A DNA stretch of 23,369 bases from a virus: positions 1-23,369 of the IMG/VR virus record IMGVR_UViG_3300028384_000522. The stretch is one strand, 5' to 3'. The notes beneath the pieces were generated by a model. It had not been told where the DNA came from and made no database searches. It saw only the letters and a program-made list of their open reading frames with translations. The position numbers and the translations under genes are program-made. This document shows positions 6,150 through 11,636 of the stretch, piece by piece (position 1 is the stretch's first letter; the number at the start of each line of letters is the position of its first letter).

Positions 6150-6646
6150 GCAACATCCTCCTCTGGTTTATATTCCCACATATCAACATCACCAATAAGC
6201 TTTCTGGAAACAATATCTTTTAAGCTTTGTGTCATCCAGTAAGCATCAGACTGGACCCAGTCCGCATCCTCACAGGATTGATACCTGTAGCAACTGATCA
6301 TGCCGTAGAGCTCCTTCTTGTTAACTCTAGGATATCCCTTAGCCTTGGCTTGGCATTGATTAACAAAGAGCAGGATCATGCTCTCATCAAACTCATCATC
6401 CTTGCCTTCAGGATTCCATGTAAAGAAACCCTTCCAGCTATCTGGATATCTAGCCTGTAGGCTTTTGATGTTCTCTCTGGCTAATATCTCAGCCGCCTCC
6501 TGCGGGGAAGAAAAAGAAATCTTCTCCTTAGTCACCATGTTATAGGCATGAGTCACAAGATCATCACTAGCCATTGGCACGCTACCGTTGGCAAAGAACT
6601 TACTCATCTCACCTATGTGATCAGCATTACATAAAAACGCACTCAT
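6146..6646 (-). CDS. conserved phage/plasmid hypothetical protein (166 aa)
   Basis: The sequence starts MSAFLCNADHIGEMSKFFA and has ENIKSLQARYPDSW in the middle and ISCYRYQSCEDADWVQSDAYW near the C-terminus. I recognise this combination (MSAF-x-C-x-x-x-H-I, N-[IV]-x-S-[LV]-x-x-RYPD, YQSCE) from conserved hypothetical proteins of plasmids and phages; no function is attached to that family. The start and stop are both coupled to neighbours by ATGA overlaps. It is the largest protein of the leftward operon. Confidence 0.8.
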   Translation of the reverse strand: MSAFLCNADHIGEMSKFFANGSVPMASDDLVTHAYNMVTKEKISFSSPQEAAEILARENIKSLQARYPDSWKGFFTWNPEGKDDEFDESMILLFVNQCQAKAKGYPRVNKKELYGMISCYRYQSCEDADWVQSDAYWMTQSLKDIVSRKLIGDVDMWEYKPEEDVA

Positions 6647-6825
6647 GATTTCACCTCCTCTACTGAAGTCACAGTTTGTATTGCATCTCCATCAGAACCA
6701 TACATCCATGCTACCGCCTCAGCCTCTTCGTATGTTTTTTCATGTACTTCTATCTTGTAGGTTTTTGTAACTACAACCTCAAAGTCGTATCTTTTATAGT
6801 CTTTCATTGCTTCTTTTAAGTTCAT
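6643..6825 (-). CDS. small hypothetical protein, DpnD/PcfM-like fold possible (60 aa)
   Basis: After a short N-terminal helix (MNLKEAMKDYKR) comes YDFEVVVTKTYKIEVHEKTYEEAEAVAWMYG. The alternation of a beta hairpin with an EA-rich helix resembles small DpnD/PcfM-like proteins, but the similarity is of shape only. The start shares one base with the upstream stop (TAATG), and GGGAGGTG lies just before it. Confidence 0.7.
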   Translation of the reverse strand: MNLKEAMKDYKRYDFEVVVTKTYKIEVHEKTYEEAEAVAWMYGSDGDAIQTVTSVEEVKS

Positions 6826-6965
6826 TATTTCACCTCCCTTAGTGTTTCATGATCTTCTTCAGTTGATTCACCATCCAAGACTCTTGATAGAGCCTTGAGC
6901 TGGTCCGTGTTTAGATTATCCAATACATCTAAATTGAATATCTCTAAGTTATTAAATAGGTCCAT
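6825..6965 (-). CDS. acidic 46-aa microprotein
   Basis: The ORF starts MDLFNNLEIFNLDVLDNLN and ends HETLREVK. GGAGGTG precedes the ATG at 6965. Both ends share a single base with neighbours (TAATG junctions), which supports a real gene filling what would otherwise be a 137-nt gap. The sequence is leucine- and acid-rich and likely helical. Function unknown. Confidence 0.65.
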   Translation of the reverse strand: MDLFNNLEIFNLDVLDNLNTDQLKALSRVLDGESTEEDHETLREVK

Positions 6966-7147
6966 TATTCACCTCCCTGTGTTATTAAACCTTGTTCTAT
7001 TAAATTAATTGCAGTTCTACCAAACCAGCCTTGAAGTTGCCAAGCAAGACCAGTGTCAACTAAATGTTGCCATGCCTCTCTCACTTGATCCTCATGATCA
7101 GCTGGGATGAATCCCTCTGCAATACCTACAGCTGTGAAGTTATCCAT
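6965..7147 (-). CDS. small conserved phage protein (60 aa)
   Basis: The frame is open further upstream, but ATG 7147 is chosen because GGAGGG lies 8 nt before it and because it forms a TAATG junction with the microprotein upstream. The sequence MDNFTAVGIAEGFIPADHED then VREAWQHLVDTGLAWQLQGW and FGRTAINLIEQGLI is the AW-x-x-L-[IV]-DTGLAWQLQG-x-[FY]-GR pattern of a small conserved protein of many aquatic phages. Role unknown. Confidence 0.78.
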   Translation of the reverse strand: MDNFTAVGIAEGFIPADHEDQVREAWQHLVDTGLAWQLQGWFGRTAINLIEQGLITQGGE

Positions 7148-7254
7148 TATGATTGCCCTCCACTGCTTAAAGCTATTGCTAGTGCCATTGATAATACCAC
7201 TGGCACACATATTATGATTGCGAATAAGATGTAAGTAAGTCTATCTCTATCCAT
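7147..7254 (-). CDS. 35-aa single-pass membrane microprotein
   Basis: The ORF reads MDRDRLTYILFAIIICVPVV then LSMALAIALSSGGQS. Residues about 7-30 are an uninterrupted hydrophobic helix flanked by charged MDRDR at the N-terminus. GAGAGAGGTG lies upstream of ATG 7254, 2 nt after the previous stop, and the stop forms TAATG with the next gene. The charge pattern predicts an inner membrane protein with a short cytoplasmic N-terminus, though orientation is uncertain. It might be a superinfection or host-membrane effector; no family is recognised. Confidence 0.65.
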   Translation of the reverse strand: MDRDRLTYILFAIIICVPVVLSMALAIALSSGGQS

Positions 7255-7256
7255 AA

Positions 7257-7436
7257 TTACACCTCTCTCTTTAATGCAACCCATTCAAACTTGTATCCAA
7301 GTTTCTTGAGTAGATTTAGATCAAGATCAGAAAAGGTCTTGGTCCCTTTGAAAGATGCAAGCATCTTCCCTTGGTTACAAGCTGGATAAACCAACTCATT
7401 ACCAAATACGTTTTTAATTATTAGTTCAATTGTCAT
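7257..7436 (-). CDS. small conserved phage protein with IKNVFGNELVYPAC motif (59 aa)
   Basis: The protein starts MTIELIIKNVFGNELVYPAC and continues with KMLASFKGTKTFSDLDL and LKKLGYKFEWV. This order (K-N-V-[FY]-G-N-E-L-[IV]-YP-x-C, then T-K-T-[FL], then LGY) recurs in small phage proteins of unknown function. AAGGAGGG gives a strong ribosome binding site. The gene is the first downstream of the hammerhead at 7459-7512; if that ribozyme cleaves, its mRNA begins with a 28-nt leader and a 5'-OH. Confidence 0.78.
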   Translation of the reverse strand: MTIELIIKNVFGNELVYPACNQGKMLASFKGTKTFSDLDLNLLKKLGYKFEWVALKREV

Positions 7437-7458
7437 ATTCCCTCCTTTGGTATGTTTT

Positions 7459-7512
7459 GACTAAGACTCCCATTGCTGGGAGTTTCGCTCATTGAGAGCT
7501 CATCAGTTAGCC
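7459..7512 (-). ncRNA. type I hammerhead ribozyme (HHR-1)
   Basis: On the minus strand all catalytic core elements are present in order: stem I strand GGCTAA (7512-7507), CTGATGA (7506-7500), stem II GCTC/GAGC with loop TCAAT, GAA (7486-7484), stem III ACTCCC/GGGAGT with loop AGCAAT, the cleavage-site C (7465), and stem I return strand TTAGTC (7464-7459). Stem I closes with six pairs including one G-U. G10.1-C11.1, A15.1-U16.1 and C17 are as required. Cleavage is predicted between 7465 and 7464. It begins at the last base of the upstream stop codon and lies before the ribosome binding site of the downstream gene. No cleavage data exist here. Confidence 0.94.
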
Positions 7513-7895
7513 TAGCTGTGATACCACATATCCCACTTCTGCACGATCTCATAAACATCGTAGTTAGCATCGTTTTGGATGGCTTCTTTGAGATCACCAA
7601 AGACTGCTGATCTATAGTCCCATCTATCAGGCTTGTTGATGGTGTAGCCCTTGTCCATGAAGTAGGCATAGTCTTCAACCAGTCCATGATCCTTGGACAG
7701 TTCCTTGGTGATCCATTTCACCATGTCTTCCGCTTGATCATGAAACTGTTTTTTGAGCTCAACATATTTCAAGAAGTTGATGTGATTGGATTCAAACAAT
7801 TCCTCCTTATCAGCTCTTCCCATGATCTCAGTGGCAATAACCATTTCTTTTTCCCAAGTAACTTGAGCGTCTGTTTTTTTATCCAGTTTTGTCAT
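7512..7895 (-). CDS. hypothetical protein bracketed by two hammerhead ribozymes (127 aa)
   Basis: The frame is open to 7973, but ATG 7895 is the real start: TTAGGAGGG precedes it, and the upstream part of the frame is the ribozyme at 7916-7982. The protein starts MTKLDKKTDAQVTWEKEMVI, is helical and charged, and contains LVEDYAYFMDKGYTINKPDRW, then FGDLKEAIQNDANYDVYEIV. It has no recognisable enzyme motif, membrane span or signal. The TAG stop at 7514-7512 touches HHR-1. This ORF with its ribosome binding site is the only cargo of the 457-nt RNA that the two ribozymes would release. Its role is unknown. Confidence 0.8.
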   Translation of the reverse strand: MTKLDKKTDAQVTWEKEMVIATEIMGRADKEELFESNHINFLKYVELKKQFHDQAEDMVKWITKELSKDHGLVEDYAYFMDKGYTINKPDRWDYRSAVFGDLKEAIQNDANYDVYEIVQKWDMWYHS

Positions 7896-7915
7896 AGTCC
7901 CTCCTAATTTTGTTT

Positions 7916-7982
7916 GACTAAGACCATCTCGATTCGCGGGGAAAAAAGATGGTTTCGACCAATCAGGTCTCATCAGTTAGCC
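7916..7982 (-). ncRNA. type I hammerhead ribozyme (HHR-2)
   Basis: Minus-strand order: GGCTAA (7982-7977), CTGATGA (7976-7970), stem II GACC/GGTC with loop TGATT, GAA (7956-7954), stem III ACCATCT/AGATGGT with a 17-nt loop (7930-7946), cleavage-site C (7922), then TTAGTC (7921-7916). Core nucleotides and stem I are identical to HHR-1, whereas stems II and III differ but remain fully paired. This covariation is strong evidence for selected RNA structure. Predicted cleavage is between 7922 and 7921. The TGA stop of the 69-aa gene (7975-7973) lies within the catalytic CTGATGA. Confidence 0.95.
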
Positions 7983-8182
7983 TTAAAATAAGCATTATCA
8001 ATAAGCTCTTTTGCATCTGCTATAGTATCTGTAGCATCATGAGCTTCGTATGCATCATGAACATCACCACCTGTTGGTATCTTTGCTATATCCCACCTGT
8101 AAGTAGCACCTTTTATGTTTTTTATAGAATATCCTCTGTACTCGTAAAGTCCGTGTTCTATTCTTTTTACTTTGCTTGTCAT
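7973..8182 (-). CDS. hypothetical protein, first gene of the leftward operon (69 aa)
   Basis: The sequence IEHGLYEYRGYSIKNIKGAT, then YRWDIAKI and DTIADAKELIDNA, has the pattern I-x-x-GLYEY-[KR]-GY-x-I ... W ... T-[IL]-x-[ED]-AKE-[LM]-ID of a small family common in phages and bacterial genomes, with no assigned role. TAGGAGGG precedes ATG 8182, and a good promoter lies 41 nt further upstream. Its last codons (AAG GCT AAC) encode stem I of HHR-2 and its TGA stop is in the ribozyme core, so ribozyme cleavage 51 nt after the stop would leave the coding part intact but with a structured 3' end. Confidence 0.78.
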   Translation of the reverse strand: MTSKVKRIEHGLYEYRGYSIKNIKGATYRWDIAKIPTGGDVHDAYEAHDATDTIADAKELIDNAYFKAN

Positions 8183-8222
8183 ATTCCCTCCTAGGATGTA
8201 AACATTTCGTTAATTGATTACA

Positions 8223-8250
8223 AGTATAGCTATACGATATGTAGTGTCAA
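8223..8250 (-). promoter_or_regulatory. sigma70-type promoter of the leftward small-protein operon
   Basis: On the minus strand a consensus TTGACA (8250-8245) and TATACT (8228-8223) are separated by 16 nt. An AT-rich stretch with the tandem repeat GAAATTAATT (8261-8280) lies just upstream and could act as an UP element. Transcription would start near 8216, about 34 nt before the first ATG, and carry both hammerhead ribozymes. Confidence 0.75.
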
Positions 8251-8290
8251 GCATTTATTTGAAATTAATTGAAATTAATTTTTGGGGCTG

Positions 8291-8319
8291 TTGAGAATGA
8301 TCTGCAATTACTGTATCTT
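8291..8319 (+). promoter_or_regulatory. candidate promoter for the rightward lysis/packaging genes
   Basis: TTGAGA (8291-8296) and TATCTT (8314-8319) have a 17-nt spacer. It is divergent from the leftward operon promoter and sits 26 nt before the first rightward ORF. The -10 box is weak, so a phage or host activator may be needed. Confidence 0.45.
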
Positions 8320-8345
8320 TTGTATGAAACAAACTTAAAAGAACT

Positions 8346-8597
8346 ATGGAGCTACAAGCATTAGAAATGAGACTTGAGAACCTTGAACAAAAAATGTCTG
8401 AGGTTCATAAGCTAACCTCGATACTGCCAAGACTGGAAGAGAGAATGATTGCTCAAAAGGATGATCTACAGGATCATGAGTTTAGATTGAGAAGTCTTGA
8501 GCAGAGTCAACAAAAGGGTAATGTTTATATTGGCTGGATCGAAAGATTTGCATGGGCTGTTGTCGTTGCACTGGCTGGTAGTTCAATATTTTTTTAA
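8346..8597 (+). CDS. coiled-coil protein with C-terminal membrane anchor, XhlA/holin-accessory-like (83 aa)
   Basis: Residues 1-60 are heptad-rich (LEMRLENLEQKMSEVHKLTS, then LPRLEERMIAQKDDLQDHEF), followed by a short linker and a hydrophobic segment WAVVVALAGSSIFF at the very C-terminus. An N-terminal coiled coil plus C-terminal transmembrane helix is the layout of hemolysin XhlA-like phage proteins linked to lysis. It is followed one base later by a DUF5675 gene, another lysis-associated family. No clear Shine-Dalgarno precedes ATG 8346. The lysis role is inferred. Confidence 0.7.
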   Translation: MELQALEMRLENLEQKMSEVHKLTSILPRLEERMIAQKDDLQDHEFRLRSLEQSQQKGNVYIGWIERFAWAVVVALAGSSIFF

Positions 8598-8598
8598 T

Positions 8599-9027
8599 AT
8601 GTTTTTTGGTCAAAAAGAATACGATGCAGTCTTAGAAAGATTCGCATATTTACCTGAAGCCACCCTTGGCAAACTTACAGTCAAAGATCATGTATTTTGG
8701 ATCGCTGAACGCCCTTGGCGGGGAAATAAAAAAGAGGTCAGCTGTATACCAAATGGCACATATACTTGTAAGGCATACACAAGCAAAAGATTTGGAGAAA
8801 CCTTTGAGATCACAGAGGTACCAAACAGAACCTATATCCTGTTCCATGTAGGCAACTTCCCTGAGAAAGATTCTCATGGATGTCTGTTAGTAGGATCATC
8901 ATTGATGGCTGGCAAGCCAGCGGTGTCTGCAAGCAAGAATGCAATGGCTAAATTCAGAGAGGTCTTACAAGGTGTCGAAAGCTTCGATATCGAAATCAAA
9001 GACTCAACCCCATACGACTGGTCATAA
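8599..9027 (+). CDS. DUF5675 family protein, possibly peptidoglycan-acting or lysis-associated (142 aa)
   Basis: The open frame begins at 8497, but ATG 8599 is chosen since it lies 1 nt after the previous stop (coupled translation) and gives the family's usual length. The DUF5675 signature is clear: TLGKLTVKDHVFWIAERPW at about 17-35, VSCIPNGTYTCKAYTSKRFG at about 43-62, FEITEVPNRTYILFHVGN at about 65-82, then DSHGCLLVGSS at about 86-96. The His-x-Gly-Asn ... Asp-x-His-Gly-Cys arrangement resembles the active site of L,D-transpeptidase-like folds, and members often sit in phage lysis cassettes. Catalysis is not demonstrated for this family to my knowledge. Confidence 0.82.
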   Translation: MFFGQKEYDAVLERFAYLPEATLGKLTVKDHVFWIAERPWRGNKKEVSCIPNGTYTCKAYTSKRFGETFEITEVPNRTYILFHVGNFPEKDSHGCLLVGSSLMAGKPAVSASKNAMAKFREVLQGVESFDIEIKDSTPYDWS

Positions 9028-9484
9028 GTCCAGAGTATGTAGAACTTGCAATGTTCGCAAGGCAATAGAACGCTTCGAAATAACTAAAGGATATAGAGCT
9101 AGACAATGTCGCTCCTGCCGTCAAGCGGGGAAAAGAAAAAGAATGAGCGAAAGCCCATATGCTTATATGAACAACCTATACTCACAACTATCACATAGAC
9201 GTAAGAAGACACACGACTTCAACATAGACAAGGAATACCTACACAAGCTTTATGATCATCAGAAAGGACTCTGTCTATACACTGGTATAGCTATGACTCA
9301 CATCAAAGATGGAACAGGCTATCACTTACAGAATATCTCTATAGATCGCATTGATAACAATCAAGGATACGTAGAGGGAAACATAGCTTTGGTGTGTCTT
9401 GCTTGCAATATGATGAAGTACACGATGGAGTTAAAAGATTTGGTCAAATGGTGTAAACTTATAGCTAAACATAACGAGGATTAA
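8939..9484 (+). CDS. HNH endonuclease with zinc-ribbon N-terminus (up to 181 aa)
   Basis: Residues 34-60 hold two CxxC pairs (CRTC, CRSC) forming a zinc ribbon, as in many phage HNH proteins. The HNH fold covers about 104-160: LYDHQKGLCLYTG, then SIDRIDNNQGYVEGNIALVC and CNMMK, with the usual D-R-I-D-N, G-N-I and C-x-x-C-N elements. The first metal-site His of the canonical motif is not obvious, so it may be the SIDRID subtype. The start is uncertain: ATG 8939 gives an 89-nt overlap with the DUF5675 gene, and GTG 8972 is an alternative with AGAGG upstream. It lies 2 nt before terS. HNH enzymes near terminase genes can stimulate packaging cleavage; a homing nuclease is the other option. Confidence 0.85.
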   Translation: MQWLNSERSYKVSKASISKSKTQPHTTGHKSRVCRTCNVRKAIERFEITKGYRARQCRSCRQAGKRKRMSESPYAYMNNLYSQLSHRRKKTHDFNIDKEYLHKLYDHQKGLCLYTGIAMTHIKDGTGYHLQNISIDRIDNNQGYVEGNIALVCLACNMMKYTMELKDLVKWCKLIAKHNED

Positions 9485-9486
9485 TT

Positions 9487-9897
9487 ATGGCAATTAAAGA
9501 CAAGACAATGAAGCAAAGGAAAGAGGAATTTGTACAGCATTTCTTAGTGACAAAGAACGCTACTGAAGCCGCAAAAAGGTGTGGGTACTCTGAGAAGAGT
9601 TCTTATAATCAGGGGTACAGATTGATGAACGATGATGAAGTTTCTGAAATGCTTGCAAAAGAGTTATCTGAATCAAAAGAACGCAACCTGAGAGACCATG
9701 ACAGCATCATAGAGAGGCTCAAAGAAGAAGCCCTAGGTGATGTAGCAGGGCATACCGCAGGCTCTCGTGTCAAAGCCTTAGAGCTCCTTATGAAATACTA
9801 CCAAATGATTGATAGTTCTCAGAAGCTCGAGGTTTCAATGAAAGACTCTTGGTTTGAGACTATTGATTTAGACAATAAAGAGAATCACCTTAATTAG
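9487..9897 (+). CDS. terS: terminase small subunit
   Basis: The 136-aa protein has the Terminase_2 layout: QRKEEFVQHFLVTKNATEAA then RCGYSEKSSYNQGYRLM at about 10-47, a helix-turn-helix that binds packaging-site DNA. VSEMLAKELSESKERN and later AGSRVKALELLMKYYQM form the oligomerisation helices. TerS forms a ring that recognises pac or cos DNA and loads TerL. GAGGATTA precedes ATG 9487 and the gene is immediately followed by the intergenic segment and terL, as expected. Confidence 0.88.
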   Translation: MAIKDKTMKQRKEEFVQHFLVTKNATEAAKRCGYSEKSSYNQGYRLMNDDEVSEMLAKELSESKERNLRDHDSIIERLKEEALGDVAGHTAGSRVKALELLMKYYQMIDSSQKLEVSMKDSWFETIDLDNKENHLN

Positions 9898-10055
9898 GTG
9901 AGTGGCTCTAGATCAGGAATCCAAGACATGATAGTAAGTAGTCACTATCAGCCAAAGCCTTATAAATAGAAGGGGGGGAGTGCTGGACATGGTACCTCAT
10001 ATACATATATACCCATATACCCCTATGACCTTAGGGGGGGGATGTAATTTTACAA
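9898..10055 (+). other. 158-bp terS-terL intergenic segment with G-runs and hairpins
   Basis: This is the largest gap in the packaging region. It contains a 7-bp inverted repeat TGATAGT/ACTATCA (9929-9935 and 9944-9950), a run of seven G (9972-9978), a purine/pyrimidine stretch with repeated ATATAC, and a CCCCTA/TAGGGG hairpin (10020-10025 and 10032-10037) whose right arm runs into eight G (10034-10041). A 23-codon frame from GTG 9898 exists but has no support. The segment could hold a packaging site or a regulatory structure that masks the terL translation start; neither is demonstrated. Confidence 0.6.
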
Positions 10056-11630
10056 ATGCAAACTGAAAAATCTAAAATTCAAAAAATTATAAAAACCTTT
10101 AAGGCGAATCTCCCTCAATACGCCAAACATTGTTTAAAAATTATAGATAAGCAAGGTAAATTAATTAGCTTTGAGTTTAACGAAGCACAGAAACTATTAG
10201 ATAACCAGATTAATAAACAATTAAAAGAGCGTGGCAATGTCCGTATATTGATATTGAAGTCTCGTCAGACGGGTATATCTACTTATTGCCAGGCAAGAGG
10301 GTTCTGGAAAACAGTAAGTGCACAGAATCAAAACGCTGTTGTGGTATCCCATCTTAATGAATCCACTAAAGCTATCTTTAGTATGGTGAGAAACTTCTAT
10401 GATAATTTGCCACACCCAGTTGTTACACCCGAGTTAAAAGAATCGACAAGTAATTCAATGGCGTTTACTCACGGATCCCGTTGGAGAATCGCTACAGCCC
10501 GAACAGGTGAAGTCGGGAGGGGTTGGACCACCAACTATCTACATGGTTCAGAGGTAGCCTTCTATCCAAACTCAGATATTATTCCTGGTCTATTGCAGAC
10601 AGTCCCCGAAGCAGAGTCCGAGATATTATTAGAATCTACAGCCAACGGAGCAGGCGGTTGGTTTTATGATGCATGTATGCGTGCATTGCGTGGAGAGGGT
10701 GAGTGGGAGATATGTTTTATCCCGTGGTACATGATGCCCGATTACCGCAGGAAGGTAGATCCCTACTTTGAATTAGAACGCGAAGAAGAAGATGTAAAGA
10801 CTATGTTCGGCTTAGATGATGAGCAAATAATGTTTAGGCGTTTAAAGATACAAGAACTTGGTGGCGAAGATCTGTTCAGGCAAGAGTACCCGTCTACCCC
10901 GCAGGAAGCATTTTTAACAACAGGTAGATTATTTGTTGAGCCAAAGTTTATAGACCAAGCAGCAGTAGAATGCTTTACCCCGATTTCCCGATACGATGTG
11001 CGAGAGAGTGAGTTCGTCCCGCATGAAAAAGGGCTACTAAAAATTTTCGAGAATCCAAAGGATTCTCTAAGGTATTGTATAGGTGTAGATGTCGCAGAAG
11101 GCTTAGAGCACGGAGACTACTCTTGCATCCAGGTGTTGGATCATATGGGCTATCAAGTTGCGACCTGGTCTGGGCACGTTGACCCGTTTGACCTGGCGTA
11201 CATAGTTGCCAAGATTGGGCACTTCTACAATAAAGCCTGGACACTCATTGAGAGAAACAACCACGGACTTACCACCATCCGAAAAATACAAGAATTAAAT
11301 TATCCGAATCTCTATGTTGAGCAAAGTGTAGACGATGCGTATGTAGACCGCCTAACCAGGCGTGCAGGTTTTTTGACCACAAGCAAGACAAAGCCTTTAA
11401 TTATTGATAACTTAGTACACTTACTACGACAAGGAGAAAGTGGTATAGTAGACATGGAGCTCATTGACGAACTCAGAACATATGTCGTTGATGCTCGCGG
11501 AATAACAAATGCCCAGCATGGGTGTTTTGATGATAGAATAATGGCATATGCTATTGCTTTATTTGGATTGAACAGCATGCCAAGAAAACACAGGCAGAAC
11601 TTCAAGAGAGTAAAGAAACAATTTTTTTAA
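10056..11630 (+). CDS. terL: terminase large subunit (ATPase and nuclease)
   Basis: The 524-aa protein is full length for TerL. The ATPase domain has a deviant Walker A KSRQTGIST (about 68-76), a region YLHGSEVAFYPNSD with a Walker B-like acidic site, and the coupling motif LLESTANGAGGW. The RNase H-like nuclease domain begins near residue 340 with YCIGVDVAEGLEHGDYS (catalytic Asp about 346) and ends with FDDRIMAYAIALFG (catalytic Asp about 491-492). TerL translocates DNA into the prohead and cuts concatemers. No strong Shine-Dalgarno is near ATG 10056; upstream is a G-run hairpin. The stop is 6 nt before the portal start. Confidence 0.95.
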   Translation: MQTEKSKIQKIIKTFKANLPQYAKHCLKIIDKQGKLISFEFNEAQKLLDNQINKQLKERGNVRILILKSRQTGISTYCQARGFWKTVSAQNQNAVVVSHLNESTKAIFSMVRNFYDNLPHPVVTPELKESTSNSMAFTHGSRWRIATARTGEVGRGWTTNYLHGSEVAFYPNSDIIPGLLQTVPEAESEILLESTANGAGGWFYDACMRALRGEGEWEICFIPWYMMPDYRRKVDPYFELEREEEDVKTMFGLDDEQIMFRRLKIQELGGEDLFRQEYPSTPQEAFLTTGRLFVEPKFIDQAAVECFTPISRYDVRESEFVPHEKGLLKIFENPKDSLRYCIGVDVAEGLEHGDYSCIQVLDHMGYQVATWSGHVDPFDLAYIVAKIGHFYNKAWTLIERNNHGLTTIRKIQELNYPNLYVEQSVDDAYVDRLTRRAGFLTTSKTKPLIIDNLVHLLRQGESGIVDMELIDELRTYVVDARGITNAQHGCFDDRIMAYAIALFGLNSMPRKHRQNFKRVKKQFF

Positions 11631-11636
11631 AAATAT

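Noticed and set aside
7433-7687. 84-aa minus-strand open frame covering HHR-1
   Set aside because: It is a shadow of the 127-aa gene in another frame and crosses the ribozyme, with no ribosome binding site.
8195-8208. Possible third hammerhead half-site in the leader of the leftward operon (minus strand GAAA, short stem, then ATC)
   Set aside because: It has a GAA and a small stem III-like hairpin, but no CTGATGA core or stem I partner upstream, so it cannot form a hammerhead.
9898-9969. 23-codon frame starting at GTG between terS and terL
   Set aside because: Too short, no ribosome binding site, non-ATG start; I see no support for translation.
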